From: Selenomonadaceae bacterium UBA2897 | GTDB lineage: Bacteria; Bacillota; Negativicutes; Selenomonadales; Selenomonadaceae | Length of the DNA: 26,629 nt | Direction of reading: 5' to 3' | Assembly (NCBI GenBank): GCA_002350105.1 | Contig: DEDT01000055.1 | Span: 1-26,629, forward strand | In this document: positions 7,499-14,890 of the stretch, piece by piece | How positions within the stretch are numbered: position 1 is the first letter of the stretch | Layout: the number at the start of each line of letters is the position of its first letter | Notes under the pieces: model-generated | What the model was told of the DNA's origin: nothing | What the model saw: the letters and a program-made list of their open reading frames with translations, nothing else | The model's database searches: none | Translations under genes and position numbers: made by a program

Positions 7499-7677
7499 AT
7501 GCATAGTATACATGTTGTCATGGCAAAAATCCGCATCTTTCTTTTGCTTTTTATGCATAACGCTCATGTATAAGATGTATGTTTAACACCAGGATAGCGC
7601 AGTATAGTTTGTTTTTTCAAGGCCTTTCTGCTATTGTCTGAATTTCGTGTTTTTAATCGATATGTATTTTATGCATA
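7499..7677. promoter_or_regulatory. Three ATGCATA motifs, candidate LysR operator sites
   Basis: ATGCATA occurs at 7499-7505, 7553-7559 and 7671-7677, twice flanked so as to give near-palindromic TATGCATA. They lie in the AT-rich half of the divergent lysR-MFS intergenic region, where LysR-type T-N11-A boxes are expected. The link to the regulator is inferred from position and repetition only. Confidence 0.35.
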
Positions 7678-7698
7678 GTTAATATGGATATCATGTAT

Positions 7699-7727
7699 TC
7701 GACAAGCGCATAGGATCGGCTTACAAT
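7699..7727 (+). promoter_or_regulatory. Promoter of the MFS transporter gene
   Basis: TCGACA (7699-7704) and TACAAT (7722-7727) are separated by 17 bp; both hexamers are one base from consensus. The transcript would start near 7734, immediately before two strong hairpins. Confidence 0.55.
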
Positions 7728-7735
7728 GGGAATCA

Positions 7736-7794
7736 CCATCAGGGAAGCCCCTGATGGCGCGGCCATCACGCCATGCGCGGTGATGACCGGCCGC
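7736..7794 (+). other. Two tandem hairpins in the MFS transporter leader
   Basis: CCATCAGGG (7736-7744) pairs perfectly with CCCTGATGG (7749-7757). GCGGCC (7759-7764) pairs with GGCCGC (7789-7794), enclosing CATCAC/GTGATG. No T-run follows, so they are not a terminator. They would form the start of the leader RNA and could act as a stability element or a regulator-binding structure. I do not recognise a known riboswitch. Confidence 0.5.
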
Positions 7795-7988
7795 AGACCG
7801 AATTCATTTCGTTCATCGTTTCTATGTTTACACGGTGTTAGCAGGAGGTTATTATGCTTCATTCTCATTCTTCTCATGAGGAGGATCTAGCCCAGCTTTG
7901 TATTCAGGCTGGCGTATCCCCCGATGACGCGGCAGCATTGCGCTGCGAGCTCAATCCCATCTCCTGCAGAAGAAAGGAGTCTTCCATC

Positions 7989-9302
7989 ATGTCGCAAAAT
8001 GTCCACGCGCAGGCGGCCGCACCGGCTGCACAGGACGCGCAATCGCTCTGGTCGCGGGATTATCTCTTCGATATCGGCGTGAATTTTCTCGTCTACTGCG
8101 TGCATTTCCTGCTGATGCTGTGGTCCACGGCCTATGCCATCAGGATGTGGGATGCCTCCATCGGCATGGCGGGCCTCGCCTCCGGTATCTTCATCGTCGG
8201 CGCGCTCTGCGCCCGCATCCCGGCCGGCCGCTTCATTGATTTCATCGGCCGCCGCCGCACCTTCCTCATCGGCACCGCGGTCTTCGCGCTGATGATACCT
8301 GGGTACAAGCTGGCACCAGGGCTCGCCACGTTCCTCGTCGTGCGCTTCATCCACGGCATGTCCTTCGGTACGACCTCCACGGCGGCCAGCACGATCGTCG
8401 CGGCCCTCGTCCCGCTGAAGCGCATGGGCACGGGTATCGGCTACTTCACCCTAGGCGTCACGGTCGCTTCGGCCGTTGGCCCGTTCCTCGCCATGAGCCT
8501 CACGGCGAGCCAGAGCTTCGACCTCGCGCTCATGATCTGCGGCGCTGCGACGCTCACAATCTTCCTGCTTTCGTTCTTCATCCGCACGCCGGAGCGCACG
8601 ATCCTGCCGCAGGAGCGCAAGGACCTCAAGCATATCTCTTTCGACCGTTTCTTCAGCTGGAAAGCCCTCGGCATCTCTACGATCGCGCTCATGGGCGGCG
8701 TCTGCTACTCCACGGTGCTGAGCTTCCTCGGTGCCTATACGAACGCCATCGGCGTCACGGGCCTCGGCGCGACCTGCTTCTTCCTCTTCTTCGCCGCGAC
8801 CTCGTTCCTCAGCCGCCCGCTCACGGGCTACCTGCTCGACCACTTTGGCGGCAACGTCGTCATCTATCCGTCGCTTCTCTGCATGGCCGCCGCGATGGCC
8901 TGCATCGCCAGCGCCGCCGCCACGGGCGACCTCGGTATGATCACGGGTGCCCTGCTCCTCGGCTTCGGCTACGGCACGATCACGGCCAGCTGCCACGCCC
9001 TCGCCGTGCACTGCGCGCCACTGCATCAGGTCGGCATCGCCACGAGCACGTATTTCTTCTTCCTCGACTTCGGTATCGGCGTCGGCCCCTACACACTCGG
9101 CAGTTTCGTGCCCAGCATGGGTTTCGACTTTGTCTACCTCGCCGCCGGCGTGATTTCCATCGCGGGCATGGCGCTCTACTATGTGCTGCTCGGCCGCTAC
9201 GGCCGCTTCACGCGCCATCAGATGGATCGCACGGCTGAGGCCAAGACGCTGGTCGAGGAACGCCGCCAGCATTTCTTCCAGGAAGCGCTGACGCGCGCAT
9301 AA
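7989..9302 (+). CDS. MFS transporter
   Basis: From ATG 7989 the product is 437 residues with about 12 hydrophobic segments and the family loop RIPAGRFIDFIGRRRTF between TM2 and TM3, a version of the GRxxDxxGRR signature. It is a secondary exporter or importer of unknown substrate and is probably regulated by the divergent LysR protein. The start is ambiguous. ATG 7989 has AAAGGAG about 8-10 nt upstream, but the frame continues open to ATG 7854, which has an even better AGGAGG at 7 nt spacing. Starting there would add 45 hydrophilic residues with His- and Glu-rich text (MLHSHSSHEEDL). I prefer 7989 because MFS proteins normally begin shortly before TM1. A terminator follows at about 9341. Confidence 0.88.
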   Translation: MSQNVHAQAAAPAAQDAQSLWSRDYLFDIGVNFLVYCVHFLLMLWSTAYAIRMWDASIGMAGLASGIFIVGALCARIPAGRFIDFIGRRRTFLIGTAVFALMIPGYKLAPGLATFLVVRFIHGMSFGTTSTAASTIVAALVPLKRMGTGIGYFTLGVTVASAVGPFLAMSLTASQSFDLALMICGAATLTIFLLSFFIRTPERTILPQERKDLKHISFDRFFSWKALGISTIALMGGVCYSTVLSFLGAYTNAIGVTGLGATCFFLFFAATSFLSRPLTGYLLDHFGGNVVIYPSLLCMAAAMACIASAAATGDLGMITGALLLGFGYGTITASCHALAVHCAPLHQVGIATSTYFFFLDFGIGVGPYTLGSFVPSMGFDFVYLAAGVISIAGMALYYVLLGRYGRFTRHQMDRTAEAKTLVEERRQHFFQEALTRA

Positions 9303-9340
9303 GTCACCTCATTATCCTTCATATCCCAATTCCCTTGTAC

Positions 9341-9373
9341 AAGCTGTCCGCCGACTGTGGTGGGCAGCTTTTC
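9341..9373 (+). terminator. Terminator of the MFS transporter gene
   Basis: AAGCTGTCCGCC pairs with GGTGGGCAGCTT (two G-U pairs) and is followed by TTTTCG. It lies 38 bp after the stop codon. Confidence 0.65.
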
Positions 9374-9386
9374 GATTGTAAAGTTT

Positions 9387-9415
9387 TTGTAAATTTTGGG
9401 GGCTTATGTTATAAT
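9387..9415 (+). promoter_or_regulatory. Promoter of the PAP2 phosphatase gene
   Basis: TTGTAA (9387-9392) and TATAAT (9410-9415) are separated by 17 bp. The leader to the TTG start at 9721 would be about 300 nt and contains foldback copy 2. Confidence 0.5.
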
Positions 9416-9524
9416 GACCGATATGTTTGAGACTCGCGAAGGTATAGTTCGAGGCGAGGCTCCGCTCCGGGCAGGGGTGCCTTACGTTGGCGGCTGGTGG
9501 GGCACGGCTGGTCTCCGCGGGGAG

Positions 9525-9666
9525 CAGGAAAAATTTTCCCTACCAGAACCCTCGTAAAAGTTTCTACCGTTCAAACGGAGCGAAGCGAAGTGCGTTTAGG
9601 AACCTTTTACAGGATTAATTCTTGGGAAAATTTTTCCTGTAGCAAATTTTCTCAGCGTAGCGTTGC
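9525..9666. repeat. Foldback element copy 2, core with rearranged left arm
   Basis: The core is in the opposite orientation to copies 1 and 4: GGAAAAATTTTCCCTACCAGAAC, an inner stem GTAAAAG/CTTTTAC, AGGATTAATTCTTGGG and GCAAATTTTCTCAGCG. The outer left segment seen in full copies (with GCAAATTT and CAACG) is missing. It is replaced by GC-rich sequence containing GGGCAGGGGTGCC (9469-9481), which is shared with the inverted repeat at 18264-18281. The element sits in the 5' leader of the PAP2 gene. Confidence 0.75.
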
Positions 9667-9720
9667 TATACCGTCAGTTGCCGGTCCCCCGATTCCACAA
9701 TCGAAAGGAGATCTCCTACG

Positions 9721-10449
9721 TTGCGTAAATACCTCTCCCCTCTGCTCTGCACACTCTTCGGCTTCGCGTTGCTGATGAGCTGGTACCTGCCGATCGGCCG
9801 CGATTGGTGGTTCGCGGTCGACACGCGCATCTTTTTCTTCTTTAATCAGTACCTCGCCACCAGCAAGCCGTTCCTCTACCTCGTCGCCTTCACGAACCTC
9901 CGCCCCTTCGATGTCGTGGCCTTCCTCGCCATGCTCCTGATCTATGCGTGGCAGTACCGGCAGATGGATCGCGCGGGGCGGCGCTGGATGCTCGCTATGG
10001 GCGCCGCGATGCTGCTGGGCGCGGTGTTCGATAAGGTCTTCATGGAATCACTGGATAAAGTGCTCGGCTTCGAGCGGGCGAGCGCGACGAAATACCTCAC
10101 GGCGGCTGGCTACGAGCTGAACCGCGTGTCCGTGCTCTCGGGCTGGCCCGCCAAGGATTGGGCGAGCAGCAGTTTCCCCGGCGACCACGGCATGTTCCTG
10201 CTCATCTTCGTCTGCTTTGCCGCCCGCTACCTGGGGCGCAGGGCCGCCCTCCTGAGCCTCGCCGTCTTCGTGGTGTTCTCCCTGCCGCGCATCATGTCGG
10301 GCGCGCATTGGTTCACGGATGTCGCCGTCGGCTCCGTCAGCGCCGTGAGCATCATCATGGGCTGGTACCTGCTCACGCCCGCCAGCGACCGCATCATCGC
10401 CTGGCTGCAGCGCCACGGCGACCGCATCCTGCACCGTCTCGTCCCCTGA
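9721..10449 (+). CDS. PAP2-family phosphatase (membrane phosphoesterase)
   Basis: The 242-residue protein has five to six hydrophobic segments and the PAP2/acid-phosphatase active site. The central motif SFPGDH (151-156) takes the place of the classical PSGH, and LPRIMSGAHWFTD (189-200) supplies Arg190, the catalytic His196 and Asp200. The expected first motif lies around K124 in the loop before TM4 but is degenerate. Such enzymes remove phosphate from lipid or undecaprenyl phosphates, or lipid A, at the outer face of the inner membrane. Translation probably starts at the TTG at 9721, preceded by AAAGGAG; the first internal ATG would cut into TM1. A bidirectional terminator follows at about 10500. 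Confidence 0.85.
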   Translation: MRKYLSPLLCTLFGFALLMSWYLPIGRDWWFAVDTRIFFFFNQYLATSKPFLYLVAFTNLRPFDVVAFLAMLLIYAWQYRQMDRAGRRWMLAMGAAMLLGAVFDKVFMESLDKVLGFERASATKYLTAAGYELNRVSVLSGWPAKDWASSSFPGDHGMFLLIFVCFAARYLGRRAALLSLAVFVVFSLPRIMSGAHWFTDVAVGSVSAVSIIMGWYLLTPASDRIIAWLQRHGDRILHRLVP

Positions 10450-10498
10450 GCCGTGAACGCCACTTGCCCTGCATCCGCACGCAAGCCATATTTTGCCA

Positions 10499-10547
10499 GA
10501 AAAAAGCTCGCCTCTCCGTCCGATCTGGTCGGGGAAGCGAGCCTTTC
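10499..10547. terminator. Bidirectional terminator between the PAP2 gene and the small unknown gene
   Basis: GCTCGC (10506-10511) and GCGAGC (10537-10542) close a hairpin that also contains CCG/CGG pairing. A T6 run follows on the minus strand and CTTTCTC on the plus strand. Confidence 0.7.
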
Positions 10548-10610
10548 TCAAAAAGGGATAAGGTAAATAGGAACAATTCGCAGGTATCAGGAAATCTGCC
10601 GCACACAGCT

Positions 10611-10991
10611 TCAGCGCAGTTTCGTGAACTGCAGATGCTCGTAGTCGATGACGAGGCCGTACTGCAGGTAGCTGTCGATGGCGCGGATGATGAGCTGCAG
10701 CATCTCATGGGCATTCAGCTCCAGATTGCTGATCTCGCAGATCTTCACCGTCTCGCCGTTGCGCACGTGCTGGAAGCGCACCGTGATCGTGTAGCGCGTG
10801 ATGGCGAGCAGGTAGCGGTTGCCCGTGCTCTGCTCGCAGAGCATGAACGTCCCCGGCATATCCTCGCTGACCGACTGGAACCCGAACTGCTTCAGCCGCT
10901 CCACGAGCTGCGGCTCCGTCTCCTTGTGGAAGGCCACATTGATGCGGTCGCGCTTCGCCTCGAGTTCGCTGAACAACGGAAAGTTAATCAT
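10611..10991 (-). CDS. Hypothetical protein, 126 residues
   Basis: I do not recognise this family. The soluble, mixed alpha/beta-looking product has a charged N-terminal helix (residues 7-35, ELEAKRDRINVAF), a central strand-rich part (RYLLAITRYTITVRFQH, about 59-75) and a C-terminal helix (HEMLQLIIRAIDSYLQ, about 94-109). It has no signal peptide, membrane segment or Cys cluster. A strong GGAGGAG site precedes ATG 10991. It has its own promoter, a leader with a terminator-like hairpin, and a downstream terminator, so it is an independently controlled single gene. Confidence 0.8.
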   Translation of the reverse strand: MINFPLFSELEAKRDRINVAFHKETEPQLVERLKQFGFQSVSEDMPGTFMLCEQSTGNRYLLAITRYTITVRFQHVRNGETVKICEISNLELNAHEMLQLIIRAIDSYLQYGLVIDYEHLQFTKLR

Positions 10992-11025
10992 GATGATCTC
11001 CTCCAGATCGATGTACAGATAAACG

Positions 11026-11069
11026 AAAAGACACGCCGCGAAACGCTATACGCTTCGTTGCGTGTCTTT
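11026..11069 (-). promoter_or_regulatory. Terminator-like hairpin in the leader of the 126-residue gene (possible attenuator)
   Basis: On the minus strand AAAGACACGC pairs with GCGTGTCTTTT around an inner GAAGCG/CGTTTC region, followed by CGTTT. It lies between the promoter -10 (11084-11089) and the ribosome site, and would cut the transcript about 50 nt after its start unless relieved. Confidence 0.45.
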
Positions 11070-11083
11070 CTTCTATGGCATCC

Positions 11084-11112
11084 ATTATACAACACTTTGT
11101 ATGGCAATACAA
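11084..11112 (-). promoter_or_regulatory. Promoter of the 126-residue unknown gene
   Basis: On the minus strand TTGTAT (11107-11112) and a perfect TATAAT (11084-11089) are separated by 17 bp. Confidence 0.5.
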
Positions 11113-11204
11113 GCAGAAAAGGCATGATTTTGTTCGAGGCTAAACTCGCTGGGGGCAGACCATACCAACATTCCGCTGGGTATACATTTAAAGGCTATAG
11201 CCCA

Positions 11205-11401
11205 GGTGGCGGCCGGAGATAGCATAAGTGGAGCGTTGGAATTTTGCGTGAAGAACGCATTTTTTTGCCTACCAGAACCCTCGTAAAAGTTCCTACCGTT
11301 CAAGCGTCAGCGCGTTTAGAAACTTTTACAGGATTAATTCCTGGCAAAAAAATCGTTTAGCAAAATTTCTCAGCGGAACGTTGCTATCTCCGGCCGCCAC
11401 C
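11205..11401. repeat. Foldback element copy 3 (197 bp)
   Basis: The outer arms 11205-11224 and 11382-11401 pair perfectly over 20 nt and are unrelated to the arms of copies 1 and 4. The core matches the family: CCTACCAGAACCCTCG, an inner GTAAAAGTT/AACTTTTAC stem, and AGGATTAATTCCTGG. In the middle stem TTTTTTTGCC pairs with GGCAAAAAAA, where the other copies have AATTTTCCC/GGGAAAATT, a compensated change on both sides. The element is further flanked by inverted GTTCGAGGC at 11132-11140 and 11410-11418. It starts 28 bp beyond the MATE gene stop. Confidence 0.85.
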
Positions 11402-11429
11402 GGCCGTCTGCCTCGAACTTTAACGGCAC

Positions 11430-12779
11430 TCACCCCAGCGTATGCACCACTTTGAGATTCTTGCGGTAGAAGCGGTACATGAGCATGAGCAGCACCACCG
11501 TGGGCGCCCAGCTCAGGGGGTAGGCGTACATGATGACGCGGAACGCGGGCCAGGCGACAAAGGCCGTGTAGACCCAGACGATGCGCACACCGCAGATGGC
11601 GACGAGGCTGATGACCGCCGGCGGCAGGGAACAGCCGTAGCCGCGCAGGGCGCCGGAGAAGAGTTCCACGAGGCCGTCGAGGAAGTAGAAGCCCACGACG
11701 AAGTAGACGCGCTCGCAGCCGACCGCAATGACCTCGGGATGCGGATCGACAAAGCCCACGAGCGTCGCGGCAAAGGTGCAGGCGAGGGCCGGCACGATGA
11801 TGGTGAAGGTGCACATGAGCTTCGCGCCCGCGAGGAGCACCTGATGGCAGCGCGCGAGCTGGCCCGCGCCGTAGTTCTGCCCCACGAAGGTCGTGACGGC
11901 CTGCCCGAAGGACATCATGAAACAGTAGATGTTGATCTCGATGAGGAAGGCGGCCGACGACGCGGCCATGACCGTCGGGCCGAGGCTGTTGATGGCCGCC
12001 TGGATCACGAGGTTCGAGAGGCAGAACACCATGCCCTGCACGCCCGCAGGCAGGCCGATGCGCAGGATCTCCCGCGCGTAGATCCCCGTGAGGCGCAGCG
12101 CGCCGAGCTCCAGATGAATCGTGCCGTGCGCCGCGCAGAGGGCGCGCACAAGCAGGCCTGCGGCCACGTAGTTCGCGATGGCCGTCGCGGCCGCCACGCC
12201 GCCGATGCCCATGTCCAGCACCTCTACGGCCAGCAGATTCAGCGCGATATTGAGAAACGAGGCCACGGCCAGCGCGATGAGCGGCGTCTGCGTATTGCCC
12301 CGGCTGCGGAAGATGGCCGCGACGAAGTTGTAGACGCCGATGGCGGGCATGCCCAGCATATAGATGCGCAGGTAGCGCTCCGCCCCTGCCGTGACCTCCT
12401 CCGGCACGCCGAGCGCCGCGAGCATCCAGTCCGAGAGCAACTCGCCGACGATGGTGAGCAGAGCGCCGAGCAGCAGCGCCAGCAGGAACGCCGTGTGCAC
12501 CGCGTCCATGGTCTCCCTGAGGCGATGCGCGCCGATGCACTTCGCGATGACGACGTTCGCGCCCAGCGAAATGCCCACGAAGAGCGTCACGAAGATCGCG
12601 ATCACCGGCGCATCGTTGCCCACGGCCGCGATGGCTTCACTGCCCACGAACTGGCCCAGCACGAAGACATCGGCGGTATTGAACAGCTGCTGCAGCACCG
12701 CCGTGAAGGCCAGCGGCAAAGCAAAGCGCACGAGCGGCCCCAAAAGCGGCCCGTGCAGCATATCAACCTCTTTTTTCAA
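11430..12779 (-). CDS. MATE-family multidrug/metabolite efflux protein
   Basis: The 449-residue integral membrane protein has the 12-segment, two-bundle pattern of MATE exporters. It begins with LHGPLLGPLVRFALPLAFTAVLQQLFNTADVFVLGQFVG and includes the family block AIFRSRGNTQTPLIALAVASFLNIALNLL (about 157-185). Such proteins expel cationic drugs or metabolites using a sodium or proton gradient. The start is a TTG at 12779 with a perfect AAAGGAG 6 nt upstream; an in-frame ATG at 12761 with an AGAGG site is the alternative. There is no neighbouring regulator. It is followed by foldback copy 3 rather than a clear terminator. Confidence 0.92.
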   Translation of the reverse strand: MKKEVDMLHGPLLGPLVRFALPLAFTAVLQQLFNTADVFVLGQFVGSEAIAAVGNDAPVIAIFVTLFVGISLGANVVIAKCIGAHRLRETMDAVHTAFLLALLLGALLTIVGELLSDWMLAALGVPEEVTAGAERYLRIYMLGMPAIGVYNFVAAIFRSRGNTQTPLIALAVASFLNIALNLLAVEVLDMGIGGVAAATAIANYVAAGLLVRALCAAHGTIHLELGALRLTGIYAREILRIGLPAGVQGMVFCLSNLVIQAAINSLGPTVMAASSAAFLIEINIYCFMMSFGQAVTTFVGQNYGAGQLARCHQVLLAGAKLMCTFTIIVPALACTFAATLVGFVDPHPEVIAVGCERVYFVVGFYFLDGLVELFSGALRGYGCSLPPAVISLVAICGVRIVWVYTAFVAWPAFRVIMYAYPLSWAPTVVLLMLMYRFYRKNLKVVHTLG

Positions 12780-12854
12780 ACTAAGACTCCTTTAGCAAAA
12801 CTCGGATGAAAGCGCCAGCGTGCGGCGCGGTACTCCCCATTATATCAGTTATGG

Positions 12855-12900
12855 CGAAAAAGAAAACACCCGCGCAGGAATTTTTCCTGTACGGGTGTTT
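12855..12900 (-). terminator. Terminator of the YjfB-like gene
   Basis: On the minus strand AAACACCCG (12892-12900) pairs with CGGGTGTTT (12864-12872), with CAGGAA/TTCCTG continuing inside. The stem is followed by TTTTCTTTTT. Confidence 0.85.
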
Positions 12901-12916
12901 GGGCGTCCTATGGCAC

Positions 12917-13099
12917 TTACGCCATGATATCGATGTTCTGGCCGAGATTCGGATCAACAGCTGGTGCCATTTCCTCCAGCAGCTGCTCCGCACCCTGCGT
13001 GCCATCCTGCATGGCCATCTTCAGCACGGACACGCCGAGCTCCTGCTGAGCCTGCATATCGTGCATGCCAACGGACATCGCCGCAATGCTCATATCCAT
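12917..13099 (-). CDS. YjfB-family putative motility protein
   Basis: The 60-residue acidic, Met- and Gln-rich peptide matches the YjfB/putative motility protein family. It begins MDMSIAAMSVGMHD, continues with a QQELGVSVLKMAMQDG helix and an EQLLEE helix, and ends with PNLGQNIDIMA. Members are common in flagellated Firmicutes and Negativicutes, but their mechanism is unknown. A perfect AAAGGAGG lies upstream of ATG 13099, so the 12-codon longer reading frame is rejected. It has its own terminator and no flagellar neighbours. Confidence 0.85.
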   Translation of the reverse strand: MDMSIAAMSVGMHDMQAQQELGVSVLKMAMQDGTQGAEQLLEEMAPAVDPNLGQNIDIMA

Positions 13100-13272
13100 A
13101 TGTATGCCTCCTTTAAACGTCCTTGTATACACCAAACTTCCCTATCTCTATGGTATATCGAACAAGAGCGAAGAAAATTAAGGGGAAAGCATCACCTGCA
13201 GCCACAAAATTTGCCCATGCCTCCCAAAGGAGCGTGACCTGCCTCTGCCCAACAGCTCAGGCACGCAAATAC

Positions 13273-13530
13273 TCAGCCCTGCTGCAGGGCCTCCGTAATG
13301 CCCTTCGAGAACTGATCGGCGCAGGACGTGCCGCGACCGTTGCAATCGTTGCCCGCGAGCAGATTGGCAATCTGCTGCGGGTCCTGCCCCTCCACGAGCT
13401 TGCCGATGGCGCGGAGGTTGCCGTTGCAGCCGCCCACGAACTGCACGTTGTGCAGCTTGCCATCCACGAGCTCGAACGTGATTTCCCGCGCGCAAACGCC
13501 TTTCGGCTGGTAATGGTATGTCTTCGTCAT
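13273..13530 (-). CDS. TSCPD domain protein (TIGR03905 type)
   Basis: The 85-residue protein is a stand-alone TSCPD domain, the module also found at the C-terminus of B12-dependent ribonucleotide reductases. The family order is present: YHYQPKGVCAREITFEL with Cys13, FVGGCNGNLRAIGKLVEGQ with Cys35, and CNGRGTSCADQFSKGI (Cys63 and Cys69). The conserved cysteines imply metal binding, but the function is not established. AGGAG precedes ATG 13530. Confidence 0.88.
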   Translation of the reverse strand: MTKTYHYQPKGVCAREITFELVDGKLHNVQFVGGCNGNLRAIGKLVEGQDPQQIANLLAGNDCNGRGTSCADQFSKGITEALQQG

Positions 13531-13657
13531 GTCCGTCTCCTATCTCGTACAAATACACTAGATTTCAGCTCATAGTATAGCACAGCGCGGCCCCCCTGCC
13601 TGTGACCAGATCACCCTGGGATACGGCAAGATGGGCCGACGAGTCATCAGCGTTTCC

Positions 13658-14272
13658 TTAATCCCGCAGCAGCACGAGCCCGCCCTTGCGCGTATAGCCC
13701 GTCTGCCAGAGCAGGTGGAAGTCCAGCCAGCGCCAGCTGCCGTAGGTCACGACCTTGACGAAGAACTGGCCGCCGCAGGAGAGATAGCCCGTGAGCAGGA
13801 ACCAGTGCCAGGTATAATCCTGCATGGCCGGCGCCTGATGACGCAGCAGCAGGCAGGGGATGGGCAGGCCCGCGTCGATTTGCCGCCGGATCTGGCGCAC
13901 CGTCGCCGCCTCCTCGTGCTCCCCTTCCCATGGTACAAGCGAGAGCGTCACGCCGCGGTCGTAGAGATAGCCGCCGAAGCCCTCGATAAAGAGACTGAGC
14001 TTGTCCACACCCATATAGCGCGGACGCAGGTACGGCTTCATCATCATGCCGAAGCGCACGTAATCCGCCCGCGTGAGGTGCTGCAGGTCAAAGGGATAAA
14101 GCTGCGGCAGGCCGCGGTACAGCGCCAGATAAATGCTCACATCGCACGCCGTCACCGCCGCGCAGCCCCCAATGCGCATCCACCGCTCCGGGAACCACAC
14201 CTGCCACCCGCCATACGCGCCCTCAAGGTCGAAATAAGGCAGCTCCTTTTGCGTGACTTGCTGCTCTCCCAT
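13658..14272 (-). CDS. Peptidase C39-like (papain-fold) protein of unknown function
   Basis: The 204-residue protein resembles the C39_2 branch of papain-like peptidases. GGCAAVTACD places a candidate nucleophile Cys37 at the start of a helix. WHWFLLTGYL gives His156 in the HW-x3-TGY pattern, and a strand KVVTYGSWRW follows where the family has its third residue. There is no signal peptide, so it would act in the cytoplasm. The frame extends to GTG 14281, but GAGGAGG is well placed for ATG 14272. It borders the HigBA module and the low-GC patch. The peptidase assignment rests on the Cys-His pattern alone; an inactive or transglutaminase-like relative cannot be excluded. Confidence 0.6.
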   Translation of the reverse strand: MGEQQVTQKELPYFDLEGAYGGWQVWFPERWMRIGGCAAVTACDVSIYLALYRGLPQLYPFDLQHLTRADYVRFGMMMKPYLRPRYMGVDKLSLFIEGFGGYLYDRGVTLSLVPWEGEHEEAATVRQIRRQIDAGLPIPCLLLRHQAPAMQDYTWHWFLLTGYLSCGGQFFVKVVTYGSWRWLDFHLLWQTGYTRKGGLVLLRD

Positions 14273-14304
14273 CACCAGCACCTCCTCAGCGCAGAAACGT
14301 CTAC

Positions 14305-14592
14305 CTATGCCATGGCCTGAATCTGGGCAAACTCCTCATGCTTATCACGCAACAGAACACCCATATCGTAATTGGCCTGCAAATTGGTCCAAAACTCAGC
14401 CCCCGTACGGAAATAAATGCCCAGCCGGATTGCCGTATCTGCAGTAATACCGCGGCGCTCATGGACAATATCTCCAATGCGTGTCGCCGGAATATGCAGA
14501 TCCAGCGCCAGTTTATTCTGCGAAATCCCCAAAGGCCGCAAAAACTCCTCCCGCAATATTTCACCAGGATGAATCAAATTCTCTGTACGCAA
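14305..14592 (-). CDS. higA: HigA-type antitoxin (XRE helix-turn-helix)
   Basis: The 95-residue protein is a typical HigA. It opens with ENLIHPGEILREEFLRPLGIS, followed by the HTH QNKLALDLHIPATRIGDIVHERRGIT and the ADTAIRLGIYFRTGAEFWTNLQ segment. It should neutralise the HigB RNase encoded immediately upstream and repress their shared promoter. The start is inferred to be TTG at 14592, because GGAGGGGAG lies just before it and the first conserved residues follow directly. The longer reading frame to 14811 runs inside higB and is not real. Base composition is lower in GC than the flanking genes, consistent with acquisition. Confidence 0.9.
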   Translation of the reverse strand: MRTENLIHPGEILREEFLRPLGISQNKLALDLHIPATRIGDIVHERRGITADTAIRLGIYFRTGAEFWTNLQANYDMGVLLRDKHEEFAQIQAMA

Positions 14593-14605
14593 AGCACTCC
14601 CCTCC

Positions 14606-14884
14606 TCAATGATAGTCCACAATCTCAACATCGAAGGCATCACGCCCCTGCCAGCGAAAACATACACGCCATTGCCCATTAATCCGGATACTGTACTGCC
14701 CCTCCCTATCACCATGCAGTTGTTCCAGCCGATTCCCCGGTGGTACGCGCAATGCGTTAATATTGCAAGCTGCATTGAGCATATCCAGTTTACGCAAAGC
14801 AATACGTTCAAAATTCCGATAGCAGCGCGAATGACCTGTCTCGTATAGGTTTTCTGTTTCTTTGTCTGCGTATGACCTTATCAT
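14606..14884 (-). CDS. higB: HigB-type toxin (RelE-fold mRNA interferase)
   Basis: The 92-residue protein matches the HigB/RelE plasmid-maintenance toxin family, ribosome-dependent mRNA endonucleases. It shows ALRKLDMLNAACNINALRVPPGNRLEQLHGDREGQYSIRINGQWRVCFRW, the RVPPGNRLEXL and YSIRINXQWR blocks being diagnostic, and ends DVEIVDYH. The usual toxin-first order is present, with higA starting 13 bp after the stop. The ATG at 14884 has only a weak ribosome site, which is common for these toxins. A TTGACG-17-TATTAT promoter overlaps an inverted repeat. Confidence 0.92.
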   Translation of the reverse strand: MIRSYADKETENLYETGHSRCYRNFERIALRKLDMLNAACNINALRVPPGNRLEQLHGDREGQYSIRINGQWRVCFRWQGRDAFDVEIVDYH

Positions 14885-14890
14885 AATCCA

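Noticed and set aside
11442..12809. Plus-strand open frame (455 codons) opposite the MATE gene
   Set aside because: Its His/Arg/Asp-rich, low-complexity translation is typical of the antisense frame of a GC-rich membrane protein gene.
14592..14811. Longer HigA reading frame
   Set aside because: It runs through higB in another frame; the conserved HigA start follows the TTG at 14592 with a strong ribosome site.
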